A DNA stretch of 64,000 nt from Sciscionella marina DSM 45152 (GCF_000379465.1 NZ_KB905397.1:1-64000), one strand, 5' to 3'; shown: positions 35,712 to 44,387, numbered from the stretch's first letter. The notes: a model not told the origin generated them from the letters alone. Translations and numbers: made by a program.

Positions 35712-35743
35712 CCCGGTTCAGCCGGGTAGTTGGGCACCATCGG
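35686..35743 (+). repeat. Left direct repeat bounding the PIN module
   Basis: 58 bp that match 37688-37746 with one substitution and one 1-base gap. It contains the last residues and stop of vanY, a small hairpin (ACCCGG/CCGGGT), and a remnant of the SDR 3' end. It ends 12 bp before the PIN-gene stop. Confidence 0.9.
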
Positions 35744-35754
35744 GCATGACCATC

Positions 35755-36369
35755 TCAGGACCAGTATGCAGTGCCCAGGAGGTTGGTTTCCTCGATCGGC
35801 GGTAGGCCGTCATCGAGACTACGTAGCCGAGCGTAGATGGTGCGCATCGTAGACTTATCGGGAATGTGCTGCCCACCTGCCGCGAGCTCCAGGACAGTCA
35901 GGGTGCTCACCAACCTGATCGACCCGACAGTGCGGCCGCTGACATGGAGTCGACGAAGTCGACGGATTTCCGCAGTGGCAGTTCGTGCCCCAAGTCCGTC
36001 ATCGATGAGGATGGTCACGGCCTCACCTGCCTCGGCGGCGACCACCGCATGTGCAATGACCATGGCCTCGCCGAGATCTTTCGGGCGCTTTAGCCGTTGT
36101 TCCATGGGCTGCCGAGTGATCCGGTGGATCACAGCTGCCAGTTCGGGCGTTTGGTCATCGGAAAGTACTTGCATCCATGTGGGTGTCAGCTTTCGCCAGA
36201 CCACAGCAGCAGCACGGAAACGCTCCTCTTGCCGAGACTTGCGAAACACCTCCTTTTGCACCGTTTCCGGGGCACTGAGGTGACCGAGTACCCCGATGAG
36301 GAGACGTTCCTTGTTGATGGAGAAGAAATTCAGGCCGGGACCAGCATCGATGATCGGCGGGTGACTCAT
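35755..36369 (-). CDS. PIN-like nuclease domain protein (putative toxin/effector)
   Basis: 204 residues. The N-terminal PPIIDAGPGLNFFSINKERL has the first PIN Asp (D8). ELAAVIHRITRQPMEQRLKR leads into DLGEAMVIAHAVVAAEAGEA (conserved Glu, ~100) and VTILIDDGLGARTATAEIRR (Asp pair, ~122). These acidic residues fit the PIN metal site, so it is likely a ribonuclease. The start overlaps the ImmA/IrrE gene stop (ATGA), so the two are coupled. The C-terminal ~50 residues (STMRTIYARLRSLDDGLPPI) are typical of larger PIN-type effectors. Activity is inferred. Confidence 0.72.
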   Translation of the reverse strand: MSHPPIIDAGPGLNFFSINKERLLIGVLGHLSAPETVQKEVFRKSRQEERFRAAAVVWRKLTPTWMQVLSDDQTPELAAVIHRITRQPMEQRLKRPKDLGEAMVIAHAVVAAEAGEAVTILIDDGLGARTATAEIRRLRRLHVSGRTVGSIRLVSTLTVLELAAGGQHIPDKSTMRTIYARLRSLDDGLPPIEETNLLGTAYWS

Positions 36370-37238
36370 CCCGCGTCGTTCCCCTCCGCCGTGCGCTGGC
36401 CGACATCATCTGGCAGGTTGATGGCCTCGTCCAATGCTGCCAGGTCGACGTGCGCATCAGGTAACTCGGCGGGATCAGCCCACGCGATCGCATGCTGGAT
36501 AGGCATGATGCCTGCCTCGCGCAAGTGAGCCTCGGCAGCCTCCAGCGTGATGCCGCGCAACGTGGCGATTGCCTGCGCAGAAAGCACGCCTTCCTCGTAG
36601 CCCTTGATCGCGCGGGCAAGCAACCGTTGTGGCGCTCTCCGCCGATCGGAATCGGCCTGCAAAGCGCGATACTGGTCGCTCCAACCGAACCGGGTAGCCA
36701 GCTGTGGTGCGGTCAGCACCTTCCACTCCTGTTTGGTGTCCTCATCGATGTACATGGCCTGAGTCAGGGCAATGGCCGCCATCTGCGGTGACACGAGAAA
36801 GCGCTGCACGACCTCCGAGAGGGTGGATCGAGTCGCCAGTTCTCGGTTCCCGAGAAAATCACGAAGTCCTTCGACCGGTACGAGTAGATGCCGAGCGAAA
36901 GCATCGGCCCGAATCTCCGTAGGAGTCCGGCCATTCCCATCACGCGCATCGCTATCGGTCCAGTCCTGGAACAGCACGTGGCCGAGTTCGTGAGCAAGCG
37001 TGCTGCGCTGTCGCATCGGATTCCGGGTTCGCGCGACACCGATGAACACGGCGTCGCGCACCGGGTCCCGCATCGTCAAGCCGTGCTCATCCGGGCCAAC
37101 TTCGAGAATGGCCACGTCGATCCCGGTCGCCTGTTCGATGACGGCAACAAGATCACCCAACGGTTGCACACCCAAGTGGTGCTCGTGACGGAACCGCGCA
37201 GCAGCCGTACGTCCCTCGTGCTCGGCGTTCAAGATCAT
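36366..37238 (-). CDS. ImmA/IrrE-type zinc metallopeptidase
   Basis: 290 residues. The metallopeptidase motif is LAHELGHVLFQDW with HELGH at 83-87, and the downstream Glu is in PTEIRADAFARHLLVPVEGL (~108-125). Family members cleave an XRE repressor after a stress or phage signal, which fits the XRE gene directly upstream (9 bp). The C-terminal half contains FLVSPQMAAIALTQAM and LLARAIKGYEEGVLSAQAIA, the typical ImmA/IrrE helical extension. It overlaps the PIN gene by 4 bp. Working model: peptidase cleaves the repressor, the operon is induced and PIN nuclease accumulates. Confidence 0.85.
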   Translation of the reverse strand: MILNAEHEGRTAAARFRHEHHLGVQPLGDLVAVIEQATGIDVAILEVGPDEHGLTMRDPVRDAVFIGVARTRNPMRQRSTLAHELGHVLFQDWTDSDARDGNGRTPTEIRADAFARHLLVPVEGLRDFLGNRELATRSTLSEVVQRFLVSPQMAAIALTQAMYIDEDTKQEWKVLTAPQLATRFGWSDQYRALQADSDRRRAPQRLLARAIKGYEEGVLSAQAIATLRGITLEAAEAHLREAGIMPIQHAIAWADPAELPDAHVDLAALDEAINLPDDVGQRTAEGNDAG

Positions 37239-37247
37239 CTACCTGTC

Positions 37248-37586
37248 TCAGATCGCAGCGGGGATAGCCTGATCGTCCAGGTAATCGTTCAGCTCCACGA
37301 AGTGGAGCAGCGCCTCACGCATGCGATCCATCCCGGAACCGTTGGTTGCTCGCGCCGCGTACTGCATGCGATCGGCTGCTGTTCCGGCATCGGTGAGCTG
37401 AGCGACCGTATGCCCGGTTGCCCACGCGATAGCCACCACTTCCGGCATCTTCGCTGGCCTTTCACCAGAGATGATCCGCGACAATGTGGGTTGCGAGATG
37501 CCAGTCGCATCCGCCAGAGCGCGCTGGCTGATCCCCGCAGCGTCACGGGCACGCTCTATCAGTGCACCAACACCGACTGTCATCAT
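37248..37586 (-). CDS. XRE-family repressor
   Basis: 112 residues. HTH: RARDAAGISQRALADATGIS followed by QPTLSRIISGERPAKMPEVV. The C-terminal half is helical (MREALLHFVELNDYLDDQAI). The start is ATG 37586 or 37583 after GGGAGGGG; the open frame to 37625 would translate across the operator and is rejected. It leads the XRE-ImmA/IrrE-PIN operon and probably represses it by binding the 9-bp dyad directly upstream. Confidence 0.85.
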   Translation of the reverse strand: MMTVGVGALIERARDAAGISQRALADATGISQPTLSRIISGERPAKMPEVVAIAWATGHTVAQLTDAGTAADRMQYAARATNGSGMDRMREALLHFVELNDYLDDQAIPAAI

Positions 37587-37602
37587 CAACACCCCTCCCA
37601 CA

Positions 37603-37649
37603 ACTGAATCACAAACATTTTTCATGATTCAGTATAACTCAGCGCTGAG
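37603..37649 (-). promoter_or_regulatory. Operator and promoter of the XRE-ImmA/IrrE-PIN operon
   Basis: ACTGAATCA (37603-37611) and TGATTCAGT (37625-37633) form a perfect 9-bp inverted repeat. On the - strand, TATACT (37636-37631) reads as a near-consensus -10 box that overlaps the right arm, so binding would block transcription. A perfect 12-bp palindrome CTCAGCGCTGAG follows at 37638-37649. The local AT-richness contrasts with the flanks. Confidence 0.75.
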
Positions 37650-37687
37650 CTACCGGCCAGCACTACGTGCACACCGCGCTTGTCGTG

Positions 37688-37746
37688 CACAGGCCCCGCG
37701 GATGCACCGATAACCCGGTTTCAGCCGGGTAGTTGGGCACCATCGG
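37688..37746 (+). repeat. Right direct repeat bounding the PIN module
   Basis: 59-bp copy of 35686-35743. It includes the ends of both flanking genes: the last codons of vanY as a relic, and the true C-terminus of the SDR gene on the - strand. Confidence 0.9.
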
Positions 37747-38578
37747 CGAAATCGGTGGACCGCGTCAGCTCGCTCCATTCCTGGAATTCCCGGTCGACGG
37801 CGGCGCGGCCATTGGTGACCAGACGCAGCGCATCGGAACCGAGCAGCAGATGGGCGGGCGGATCCGGCACCTCGATGATCTTCAGGATCGCAACGGCGGC
37901 CTGCTCCGGGTCGCCGAGCTGATTCCCGCTCGCGGCGATCCTTCGTTCCCGGATCGGGTTCATGACCTCGTCGTAGTCCGGAATGGACCGCTCGGTGCGG
38001 GTCATCGAACGGCCCGCCCAGTCGGTGCGGAAGGACCCCGGTTCGACCGCCGTGACATGGATGCCGAGGTGCGCGACCTCCTTGCCGAGCGTTTCCAGCA
38101 GTCCTTCGAGGGCGAACTTGCTTCCCTGATAGAAGGATGTGCCGGGCACCGTGATCAGGCCGCCCATCGAGGTCACGCCGAGAATGTGGCCGCGCCCGCG
38201 CCCGCGCATGTACGGCAGTACCGCCTTCACGGTGGCCACCGCGCCGAACACGTTCGCCGCGAACTGGGCGCGCAGTTCGGCCATCGTGGATTCCTCGAAA
38301 ACGCCTTCGTGCCCGTATCCGGCATTGGCGATCACGATCTCGATGGGTCCGACGGTCGCCTCGATCTCGTCGACCGTGCGGAACACCGCGTCGTCGTCGG
38401 TGATGTCGAGGGTACGGGCGAGTGAACGCCCTGGCGCCAGGGCCGCGAACGCCTCGGCGTCGGCCGGTGTGCGCACGGTGCCGACCACGGTGTGCCCGGC
38501 CTCGAGAGCTTTCACGGCGAACGCCTGGCCCAAACCGGAGCTCACACCGGTGATCAGGAAGGTCTTTGTACTGGTCAT
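37721..38578 (-). CDS. Short-chain dehydrogenase/reductase
   Basis: 285 residues, classical SDR. Cofactor motif TFLITGVSSGLGQAFAVKAL, with VVGTVRTPADAEAF suggesting NADP preference (Arg after beta-2); NAG at IVIANAGYGHEG; catalytic Ser in GVTSMGGLITVPGTS and YxxxK in SFYQGSKFALEGLL. The substrate is unknown. Its C-terminus lies within the direct repeat that bounds the PIN module, but the gene itself is intact. Divergent from a TetR gene, whose operator fills the space between. Confidence 0.88.
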   Translation of the reverse strand: MTSTKTFLITGVSSGLGQAFAVKALEAGHTVVGTVRTPADAEAFAALAPGRSLARTLDITDDDAVFRTVDEIEATVGPIEIVIANAGYGHEGVFEESTMAELRAQFAANVFGAVATVKAVLPYMRGRGRGHILGVTSMGGLITVPGTSFYQGSKFALEGLLETLGKEVAHLGIHVTAVEPGSFRTDWAGRSMTRTERSIPDYDEVMNPIRERRIAASGNQLGDPEQAAVAILKIIEVPDPPAHLLLGSDALRLVTNGRAAVDREFQEWSELTRSTDFADGAQLPG

Positions 38579-38594
38579 GCACTGAGTCTACGCT

Positions 38595-38635
38595 ATGTCG
38601 AAAATAATCTTCGCGATGTTTTTTATTCTCGACAT
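38595..38635. promoter_or_regulatory. TetR operator between the SDR and TetR genes
   Basis: ATGTCGAAAATAA (38595-38607) and TTATTCTCGACAT (38623-38635) are inverted 13-bp arms with a single mismatch. It is centred between the divergent starts and is AT-rich, so it likely serves both promoters. Confidence 0.72.
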
Positions 38636-38653
38636 GATGTACAATCTCCGTCG

Positions 38654-39268
38654 ATGGGTGAGACGAAAGACGGGCGCAGGCGGCGCAAGGCGGCCCCGAG
38701 CAAGGGAGACCTGCGCGAACAGGCCATTCTCGACGCGGCCGAACGGCAGCTTGGCGAGGACGGACTGGAGGGCATGACCGTCGAGACCATCGCGAAGGCG
38801 GCCGGGATCACTCGCGGCGCCTTCTACTTCTACTTCGGTTCCAAGAACGACGTGCTCGCCGCGCTCGTGGAGCGCACCGTGTCCACCTTGCACGCCGACG
38901 TGACCGATGCCGCGGACGGCAGCACACCCGGCGAGGCCCTCCGGGAAGGGGTCCGGCACACCGCGCAGATGTGGCGCGAGCACGGCACGGTGATGCGTGC
39001 CGCCATCGAACTGTCCCCGGTGGTCGCGGCGATCGACGAGGCATGGCGCCCGGCCGTGGCCGCGGTCGCCGTCGCCACCCGCACTATCGCCGAGCAGGCC
39101 GGGGTCCCCGCCGGAACCGGTCCACAGGAAGCTGCCGCGCTCACCGCCGCGCTGGTGTGGATGACCGAGCGCGCCTTCTATCAGGCCACGGTGACCGGCG
39201 GTTCGCTCGAGGATACGGCCACCACCCTGACGCACCTCTGGCTCACGGCGCTCGGTATCGACGCGTAG
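38654..39268 (+). CDS. TetR-family repressor
   Basis: 204 residues from ATG 38654. The HTH is EQAILDAAERQLGEDGLEGM, TVETIAKAAGITRGAFYFYF, as in EthR-like/KstR-type regulators. The C-terminal ligand domain has MWREHGTVMRAAIELSPVVA and LVWMTERAFYQATVTGGSLE, the latter matching the TetR_C family of lipid-responsive repressors. Divergent from the SDR, and 51 bp upstream of the P450 in the same direction, so SDR and P450 are probable targets. Confidence 0.88.
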   Translation: MGETKDGRRRRKAAPSKGDLREQAILDAAERQLGEDGLEGMTVETIAKAAGITRGAFYFYFGSKNDVLAALVERTVSTLHADVTDAADGSTPGEALREGVRHTAQMWREHGTVMRAAIELSPVVAAIDEAWRPAVAAVAVATRTIAEQAGVPAGTGPQEAAALTAALVWMTERAFYQATVTGGSLEDTATTLTHLWLTALGIDA

Positions 39269-39319
39269 GTGTCAGGCACATGGCGGTCCCGTGACAGTGC
39301 GGGCGCCGATGGTGGCCGC

Positions 39320-40558
39320 ATGCAACCCGACTCGATCACGCAACCGGTCGCTGTTCCGCGCGGCCTGCCCACCGAACGCGATGCGGGCCCCTTCGACCCG
39401 CCGAGCCAGATCACCCGGCTGCGCACGACGCGCCCGGTCAGCCCCATCGTCATGCCGGACGGCCACCAGGGCTGGATCATCACCGGCTACGAGGCGGCCC
39501 GGCAGGCCCTCGCGGACACCCGGTTCAGTTCCCGCCTGGACCTCGGAATCATCCATATGCCCTACGAAACCCCGGGCATGCCCGAGCAGACCGAACCGAA
39601 CCCGCCGATGCCCGGCCTGTTCGTCGCCATGGACCCGCCTGACCACACCAGGATGCGGCGTAAGCTGACCGGCGCGTTCACGGTGAAACGGATGAAGAAA
39701 CTCGAGGAACAGATCATCGAGATCACCGAGCGGCAACTGGATGAGCTGGCCGGCCTGACTCCACCCGTGGACCTGGTCAGGGAATTCGCGCTGCCGGTGC
39801 CCTCACTGGTGATCTGCGAACTGCTCGGTGTCCCCTATGCGGACCGGGAAACCTTCCAGGCCAATGCCGCCCGGTTCATGGTCCGGGACGTGAGCCTCGA
39901 GGACAAGATGGCCGCGACCGGGGCGATGACCACGTATCTGGCCGAACTGGTCACCCGCAAACGCGCCGAACCGGGCGAGGACATCCTCTCCGCTCTCGCC
40001 CGCCATGCAGATCTGACCATCGAGGAACTGACCAACGCCGCTTTCCTGCTGCTGCTCGCCGGGCACGAAACCACCGCCAATATGCTCGGCCTCGGCACCT
40101 TCGCGCTCCTGGAGAACCCGGATCAGCTGGCCGAACTGCGCGCGGATCCGGAACTGCTCCCCGGAGCCGTCGAGGAGCTCATGCGCTATCTGTCCATTGC
40201 GGACATCTTCTACCGGTACGCCACCGAGGACATCGAGCTCGGCGGGGAGACCATCCACAACGGCTCGACCGTGGTCATTTCCCTGCTGGCCGCCAATCGT
40301 GATCCACACCGGTTCGAGAACCCCGACACCCTGGACATCCACCGCACGGCGCGCGGTCACCTTTCCTTCGGGCACGGCGTCCACCAATGCCTCGGACAGC
40401 AACTGGCCCGGGTCGAGATGCGTGCCGGTTTCTCCGGACTGTTGAGCCGTTTTCCGGACATCGAGCTCGCCATTCCCGCAGCCGAGGTGAAACTTCGGAC
40501 CGATATGAACGTCTACGGCGTCCACGAATTGCCGGTCAGCTGGACAGCCCGAGCGTGA
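39320..40558 (+). CDS. Cytochrome P450
   Basis: 412 residues from ATG 39320 (GTG 39269 is possible). Soluble bacterial class I P450: I-helix LLLLAGHETTANMLGLGTFA, K-helix ExxR-like block AVEELMRYLS, then FENPDTLDIHRTARGHLSFG and the heme-binding loop FGHGVHQCLGQQLAR with thiolate Cys357. The N-terminal SRLDLGIIHMPYETPGMPEQ and DPPDHTRMRRKLTGAFTVKR (C-helix) are as in CYP105-like enzymes. No ferredoxin is encoded beside it. Its end overlaps the convergent AfsR-like gene by 23 bp. Confidence 0.93.
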   Translation: MQPDSITQPVAVPRGLPTERDAGPFDPPSQITRLRTTRPVSPIVMPDGHQGWIITGYEAARQALADTRFSSRLDLGIIHMPYETPGMPEQTEPNPPMPGLFVAMDPPDHTRMRRKLTGAFTVKRMKKLEEQIIEITERQLDELAGLTPPVDLVREFALPVPSLVICELLGVPYADRETFQANAARFMVRDVSLEDKMAATGAMTTYLAELVTRKRAEPGEDILSALARHADLTIEELTNAAFLLLLAGHETTANMLGLGTFALLENPDQLAELRADPELLPGAVEELMRYLSIADIFYRYATEDIELGGETIHNGSTVVISLLAANRDPHRFENPDTLDIHRTARGHLSFGHGVHQCLGQQLARVEMRAGFSGLLSRFPDIELAIPAAEVKLRTDMNVYGVHELPVSWTARA

Positions 40559-43500
40559 TCCTGGCCAGCTGAGCCCAGTCGGTTCGGCCGCCGGCACGTG
40601 TCGCCTCGGCGAACTCGTTCGCGCCGAGGCGATCCCGCACGGCCTGTTCGATCCGGACCGCATCCGGGCGGGAGCGATCCGATACTCCGCACACCCCGAC
40701 GCTCGCCGCGAGCAACCGGGCGGCCTGCTCGTAGTTTTCCTCGCGCAGCGCCAGGTCCGCGATCCCGACGAGTACCTGCGCGATCTGCGGTGCATGGCCG
40801 GAATCGGATACCGCACGGAAGGCCGCGGTCCGGTGCGCACGTGCCGCATCCGGCTCCTCGGCGAGATACCCGAGCAGGTCCTGGGTCACCACGTGGATGT
40901 TCTGTTCCGCCTCCGCGCCGAGGGTGGCTCGCGCGATGCCGAGTTGTTCCCGCGCCTGTTCGGTATCACCGCACCAGCGCGCGAGTTCCGCCTTCGCCAG
41001 GGCCAGCTCGGCGAGCGCGTTCGGCCAGGCCACCCGTTCCGCATGCCGCTGCGCCTCGGTCATGGCGGCCGTGCTCGCTTCCTGGTCCCCGGCAAGCCAG
41101 TACAGCTGAGCTTGCCGGGACCGCATCGCCACGACGTCCTCGACCGAACCGACCTCGGTGACCACCGCGATCGCCTGCTCGTAATGTTCGCACGCATCGG
41201 CGAACTCCCCGCGCATCGCGAGCCGATCGGCCAGTTCGGCCAGCGCGAACGAAGTCCCCCACCGATCGCCGAGCGCACGGAACTCGGTGCGCGCCTGCTC
41301 CAGGTACATGTCCACATCGGACTCGTCCCGGCCGAGCACGATCCGCATCTTGCCGAGCTGTAGCCGGGAAAGGGCGCGCACCCACGGGTCCTCGTGCTCG
41401 AGCAAGGGTTCGAAAGCGGACAGGAACGCGTCCGGACCGTGCAACAGGCGTTCCAGGGCGACCACGAGCACCACCGCCGGATGCGGGTTCCGGACTCGCC
41501 CGCCGATCTCGAAAACCTGGCGGATCCAGTCCTGCGCCTGCTGTGCGTCGGCGCGCCCGGAGGTCAGGAATCCCGCGACGAACGCGTAGACCGTGGCCCG
41601 GACCTCGTCGGGCACTTCGCCGGGCAGCTCGGTCGCCGCGATGAGCAGTTCGCCACCCTCGAGCTTGTGCCCGGCGAGCCACCAATACCAGCCGGAGGCC
41701 GCGGCGAGGCGCATCGCCGCGGGTGCTTCGCCCGCCCCGAGCACGCCACGCATCGCCGAGACGATGTTGTCGTGCTCGATCTCGAGCGTGGCAAGCCATT
41801 CCAGTTGCCCGGCACGGCGAAGATGCGGTTCCGCGGTTTCGGCGAGCTCGGTGAAATACGCAAGATGCCTGCAGCGCAACAGATCCGACTCCCCCGCCGC
41901 CGCGAGGCGCTGCCCGGCGTACTCCTCGACCGTGCCGAGCATCCGGTACCGCGGCACCCGTTCCCCGACGGCCTGCACCAGGGACTTCTCGGTCAGCGCG
42001 GCCAACGATTCGAGTGCATCCCCACCGCAGACCTGTTCGGCCGCCTCCAGGCTCGCACCGCCGGAGAACACCGAGAGCCTGCGCAGCACCAGCTGTTCGG
42101 CCTCGGTGAGCAGTTCCCAGCTCCAGTCGATCACCGCGCGCAGTGTCCGATGCCGTGCCAATGCGGTGCGACTGCCACCGGTCAGCAGGCGAAACCGGTC
42201 ATCGAGGCGATCGGCGAGCTGTTCCAGGGACATGGTGCGCAACCTGGCCGCGGCCAGTTCGATCGCCAGCGGCATCCCGTCCACCGCACGGCAGACGCGC
42301 GCAAGGGCGGAAAGGGTCGGCGGGTCGGCGGTCAGATCCCTGCGCACCGCACCCGCCCGGTCCCACAACAGGCGGACCGCGGGCGAGCGCTCCAGTTCGC
42401 CGGTGTTCGCATCCTGCTCCGGCAAGTCAAGTGGCTCGACCGGCCACAATCCCTCACCGGTGATACCGAGCAGTTCCCTGCTCGTCGCCAGGATTCGCAG
42501 CCCTCGGCACTCGCCGAGCACCCGATGGGCGAACGCCGCCGCCGACTCGATCACATGCTCACAGTTGTCCAGAATCAGCACCATCGCCCGATCCCGGACC
42601 GCGGCGATGAACCGATCCACCGGCTCCGCCCCCTTGGCCTCGCCGAGCAGCGAATCCCGTAGCCCGAGCGCACCGAGCGCCGACTGCGCCACGTCATCCG
42701 CCGCACCGACCCCGGCGAGCTCCACCAGCCAGGCTCCGTCCGGCAGATCACCGAGCAGGGTGCGCGCGGTTTCGGTGGCCAGCCTGGTCTTTCCCGAACC
42801 ACCCGGCCCGATCAGCGTGGTCAGCCGATGCTCCGCGATGAACTCGCGAACTGCGGCGAGTTCGGTGTCCTCGCCGATGAAACTGGTCAGCTCCGCACGC
42901 AGATTCGTCTTCCGGCTGTCTTCCTGTGCCCCGAGCTCACCCCGGAGCAACGCGGTGTGCAGTGCGGACAGCTCCGGGGACGGATCCGCGCCGAGCGCAT
43001 CGGCCAGGACTTCCCGCGTGCGCTGATACACCAGCAGCGCCTCGGTTCCCCGGCCCGCCGCGGCGAGTGCGCGCAACAACGCACCGGCCAGTCGCTCCCG
43101 CAGCGGATGTGCGGCCAGCAGGTCGGTCAGTTCCCCGGCCAGTTCCGCTCCGTGACCCAGACCGATCTCCGCGTCGAACCGGTCCTCCAGCGCGGCCAGC
43201 CGCAGCCCCTCAAGCCGCGCGGCAGCCGCGTCCAGCGCCGCGCTGTCCGGCACACCGACGTCCTGTATGGCCGCGCCACGCCACAGCGCAAGAGCCTCGC
43301 GCAACAGCCGTACCCGCCGCGGATCATCGCCAGCACGGGCCCGGGCGAGCAGCCGTTCGAACCGCGCCGCGTCCACGGCATCGGGTTCCACCTGGAGCCG
43401 ATAACCGTCCGCCTGCCCACCGACCGCACCGTCCGGCAACACCTTCCGCAGCCGGGAAACCAGTCGCTGCAGAGCGTTCGCCACATCGGCAGGCGGACGC

Positions 43501-43658
43501 TCACCCCAGATCCAGTCCACGAGCCTCCCCTTCGGGACCACGTGACCCGGTTCGAGCGCGAGGGCGACCAGCAAGGCGCGCAAACGGGCGCCCGGCACCT
43601 CGGCCAGGGCCCCGTCGTCCGCCCGGACCTCGAACGGTCCCAGGATCCCGATCTGCAC
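40536..43658 (-). CDS. AfsR/SARP-type transcriptional regulator with NB-ARC and TPR domains
   Basis: 1040 residues from GTG 43658. An N-terminal OmpR-like HTH (VQIGILGPFEVRADDGALAE; VSRLRKVLPDGAVGGQADGY) is followed by the BTAD helical domain (~95-245), a P-loop ATPase (TLIGPGGSGKTRLATETART; MVLILDNCEHVIESAAAFAH) and a long C-terminal TPR/helical region. Such proteins often control secondary metabolism. The open frame to 44273 is rejected because it would run antisense through the TetR gene. It is divergent from TetR 43749, with a perfect 14-bp-arm palindrome between them. Confidence 0.9.
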   Translation of the reverse strand: MQIGILGPFEVRADDGALAEVPGARLRALLVALALEPGHVVPKGRLVDWIWGERPPADVANALQRLVSRLRKVLPDGAVGGQADGYRLQVEPDAVDAARFERLLARARAGDDPRRVRLLREALALWRGAAIQDVGVPDSAALDAAAARLEGLRLAALEDRFDAEIGLGHGAELAGELTDLLAAHPLRERLAGALLRALAAAGRGTEALLVYQRTREVLADALGADPSPELSALHTALLRGELGAQEDSRKTNLRAELTSFIGEDTELAAVREFIAEHRLTTLIGPGGSGKTRLATETARTLLGDLPDGAWLVELAGVGAADDVAQSALGALGLRDSLLGEAKGAEPVDRFIAAVRDRAMVLILDNCEHVIESAAAFAHRVLGECRGLRILATSRELLGITGEGLWPVEPLDLPEQDANTGELERSPAVRLLWDRAGAVRRDLTADPPTLSALARVCRAVDGMPLAIELAAARLRTMSLEQLADRLDDRFRLLTGGSRTALARHRTLRAVIDWSWELLTEAEQLVLRRLSVFSGGASLEAAEQVCGGDALESLAALTEKSLVQAVGERVPRYRMLGTVEEYAGQRLAAAGESDLLRCRHLAYFTELAETAEPHLRRAGQLEWLATLEIEHDNIVSAMRGVLGAGEAPAAMRLAAASGWYWWLAGHKLEGGELLIAATELPGEVPDEVRATVYAFVAGFLTSGRADAQQAQDWIRQVFEIGGRVRNPHPAVVLVVALERLLHGPDAFLSAFEPLLEHEDPWVRALSRLQLGKMRIVLGRDESDVDMYLEQARTEFRALGDRWGTSFALAELADRLAMRGEFADACEHYEQAIAVVTEVGSVEDVVAMRSRQAQLYWLAGDQEASTAAMTEAQRHAERVAWPNALAELALAKAELARWCGDTEQAREQLGIARATLGAEAEQNIHVVTQDLLGYLAEEPDAARAHRTAAFRAVSDSGHAPQIAQVLVGIADLALREENYEQAARLLAASVGVCGVSDRSRPDAVRIEQAVRDRLGANEFAEATRAGGRTDWAQLARITLGLSS

Positions 43659-43695
43659 CCGGTCAATTTTGGCACGGGTAACCACCGGCACATAC

Positions 43696-43727
43696 TTGCG
43701 TGATACGCATATTTGCGTATCACGCAA
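43696..43727. promoter_or_regulatory. Perfect palindromic operator between the AfsR-like and TetR genes
   Basis: TTGCGTGATACGCA (43696-43709), TATT spacer, TGCGTATCACGCAA (43714-43727): 14-bp arms with no mismatch. It is 22 bp from the TetR start. Likely the TetR autoregulatory site, also controlling the AfsR-like gene. Confidence 0.8.
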
Positions 43728-43748
43728 TTTCTGACGTAGGCTGAGGGC

Positions 43749-44357
43749 ATGGGTTTGCGGGAGCGGAAGAAGGCGGCGACGCGGGCGGCACTGAGCTGGG
43801 CGGCGATCAGGCTTGCCGTGGAGCACGGCCTGGACGCGGTGCGGGTGGAGCAGATCGCGGAGGCCGCGGACGTCGCACCGCGCACGTTCAACAACTATTT
43901 CTCGAGTAAGGCGGAGGCGATCGCGTCCCGCCATCTGGATCGCTGTCTGGGTATCGCGGAGGCACTGCGGGAGCGCCCGTCCGCGGAACCGCTCTGGGAG
44001 GCGATCACGGCCTCGGCCGTGGCGCAGTTGGAACCGGGCGCGGAGGTGACGGAGCACCCGGTTCCGGACGCGGAGCGTTGGTCGGCAGGGCTGCGCATGA
44101 TGGTGCGGGAGCCCGCGCTGCACGCGGAGGTGTTGCGCGCGGGGGCCACGGCGGAGTCCGCGATCACCGCGGCCGTCGCGGCGCGCACGGGCACGGATCC
44201 GGATCGGGAGCTGTATCCGCATCTGGTCGCGGCGGCGGTGATCGCGGCGATGCACACGGCGATCGCGCACCACGTCCGCACCGATCCGCCGGTCGCTGTA
44301 CCGGATCTGCTCACCGAAGCCCTGTCCCGTATCGCGGCGGGATTACCGATCCCCTGA
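43749..44357 (+). CDS. TetR-family repressor
   Basis: 202 residues. HTH: GLRERKKAATRAALSWAAIR, LAVEHGLDAVRVEQIAEAAD, VAPRTFNNYFSSKAEAIASR. The C-terminal domain is of the TetR_C MftR-like type. It lies 30 bp upstream of the FAD monooxygenase gene in the same direction, so it probably co-regulates that enzyme and represses itself through the palindrome. Confidence 0.88.
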   Translation: MGLRERKKAATRAALSWAAIRLAVEHGLDAVRVEQIAEAADVAPRTFNNYFSSKAEAIASRHLDRCLGIAEALRERPSAEPLWEAITASAVAQLEPGAEVTEHPVPDAERWSAGLRMMVREPALHAEVLRAGATAESAITAAVAARTGTDPDRELYPHLVAAAVIAAMHTAIAHHVRTDPPVAVPDLLTEALSRIAAGLPIP

Positions 44358-44387
44358 CTGTCCATTGTGAACAAAAGGAGTGCATGG

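Larger units (their letters stand above)
35744..37687. mobile_element. XRE-ImmA/IrrE-PIN module inserted between vanY and an SDR gene
   Basis: 1944 bp of unique sequence lie between the two long direct repeats, filled almost wholly by three genes on the - strand. The right repeat still carries the last codons of vanY and the left repeat the last codons of the SDR. Hence the ancestral locus was vanY-SDR tail to tail, and this segment was added later with duplication of the junction. No integrase or transposase is inside. Confidence 0.75.

Noticed and set aside
35711-35730. Reading the ACCCGG/CCGGGT hairpin as a terminator specific to vanY
   Set aside because: The hairpin is weak, has no T-run and overlaps the SDR stop codon in the original junction; its place in the direct repeat explains it better.
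43659-44273. N-terminal extension of the AfsR-like protein
   Set aside because: It would run antisense through the whole TetR gene; residues are Arg-rich shadow sequence, and VQIGILGPFEV is the natural start.
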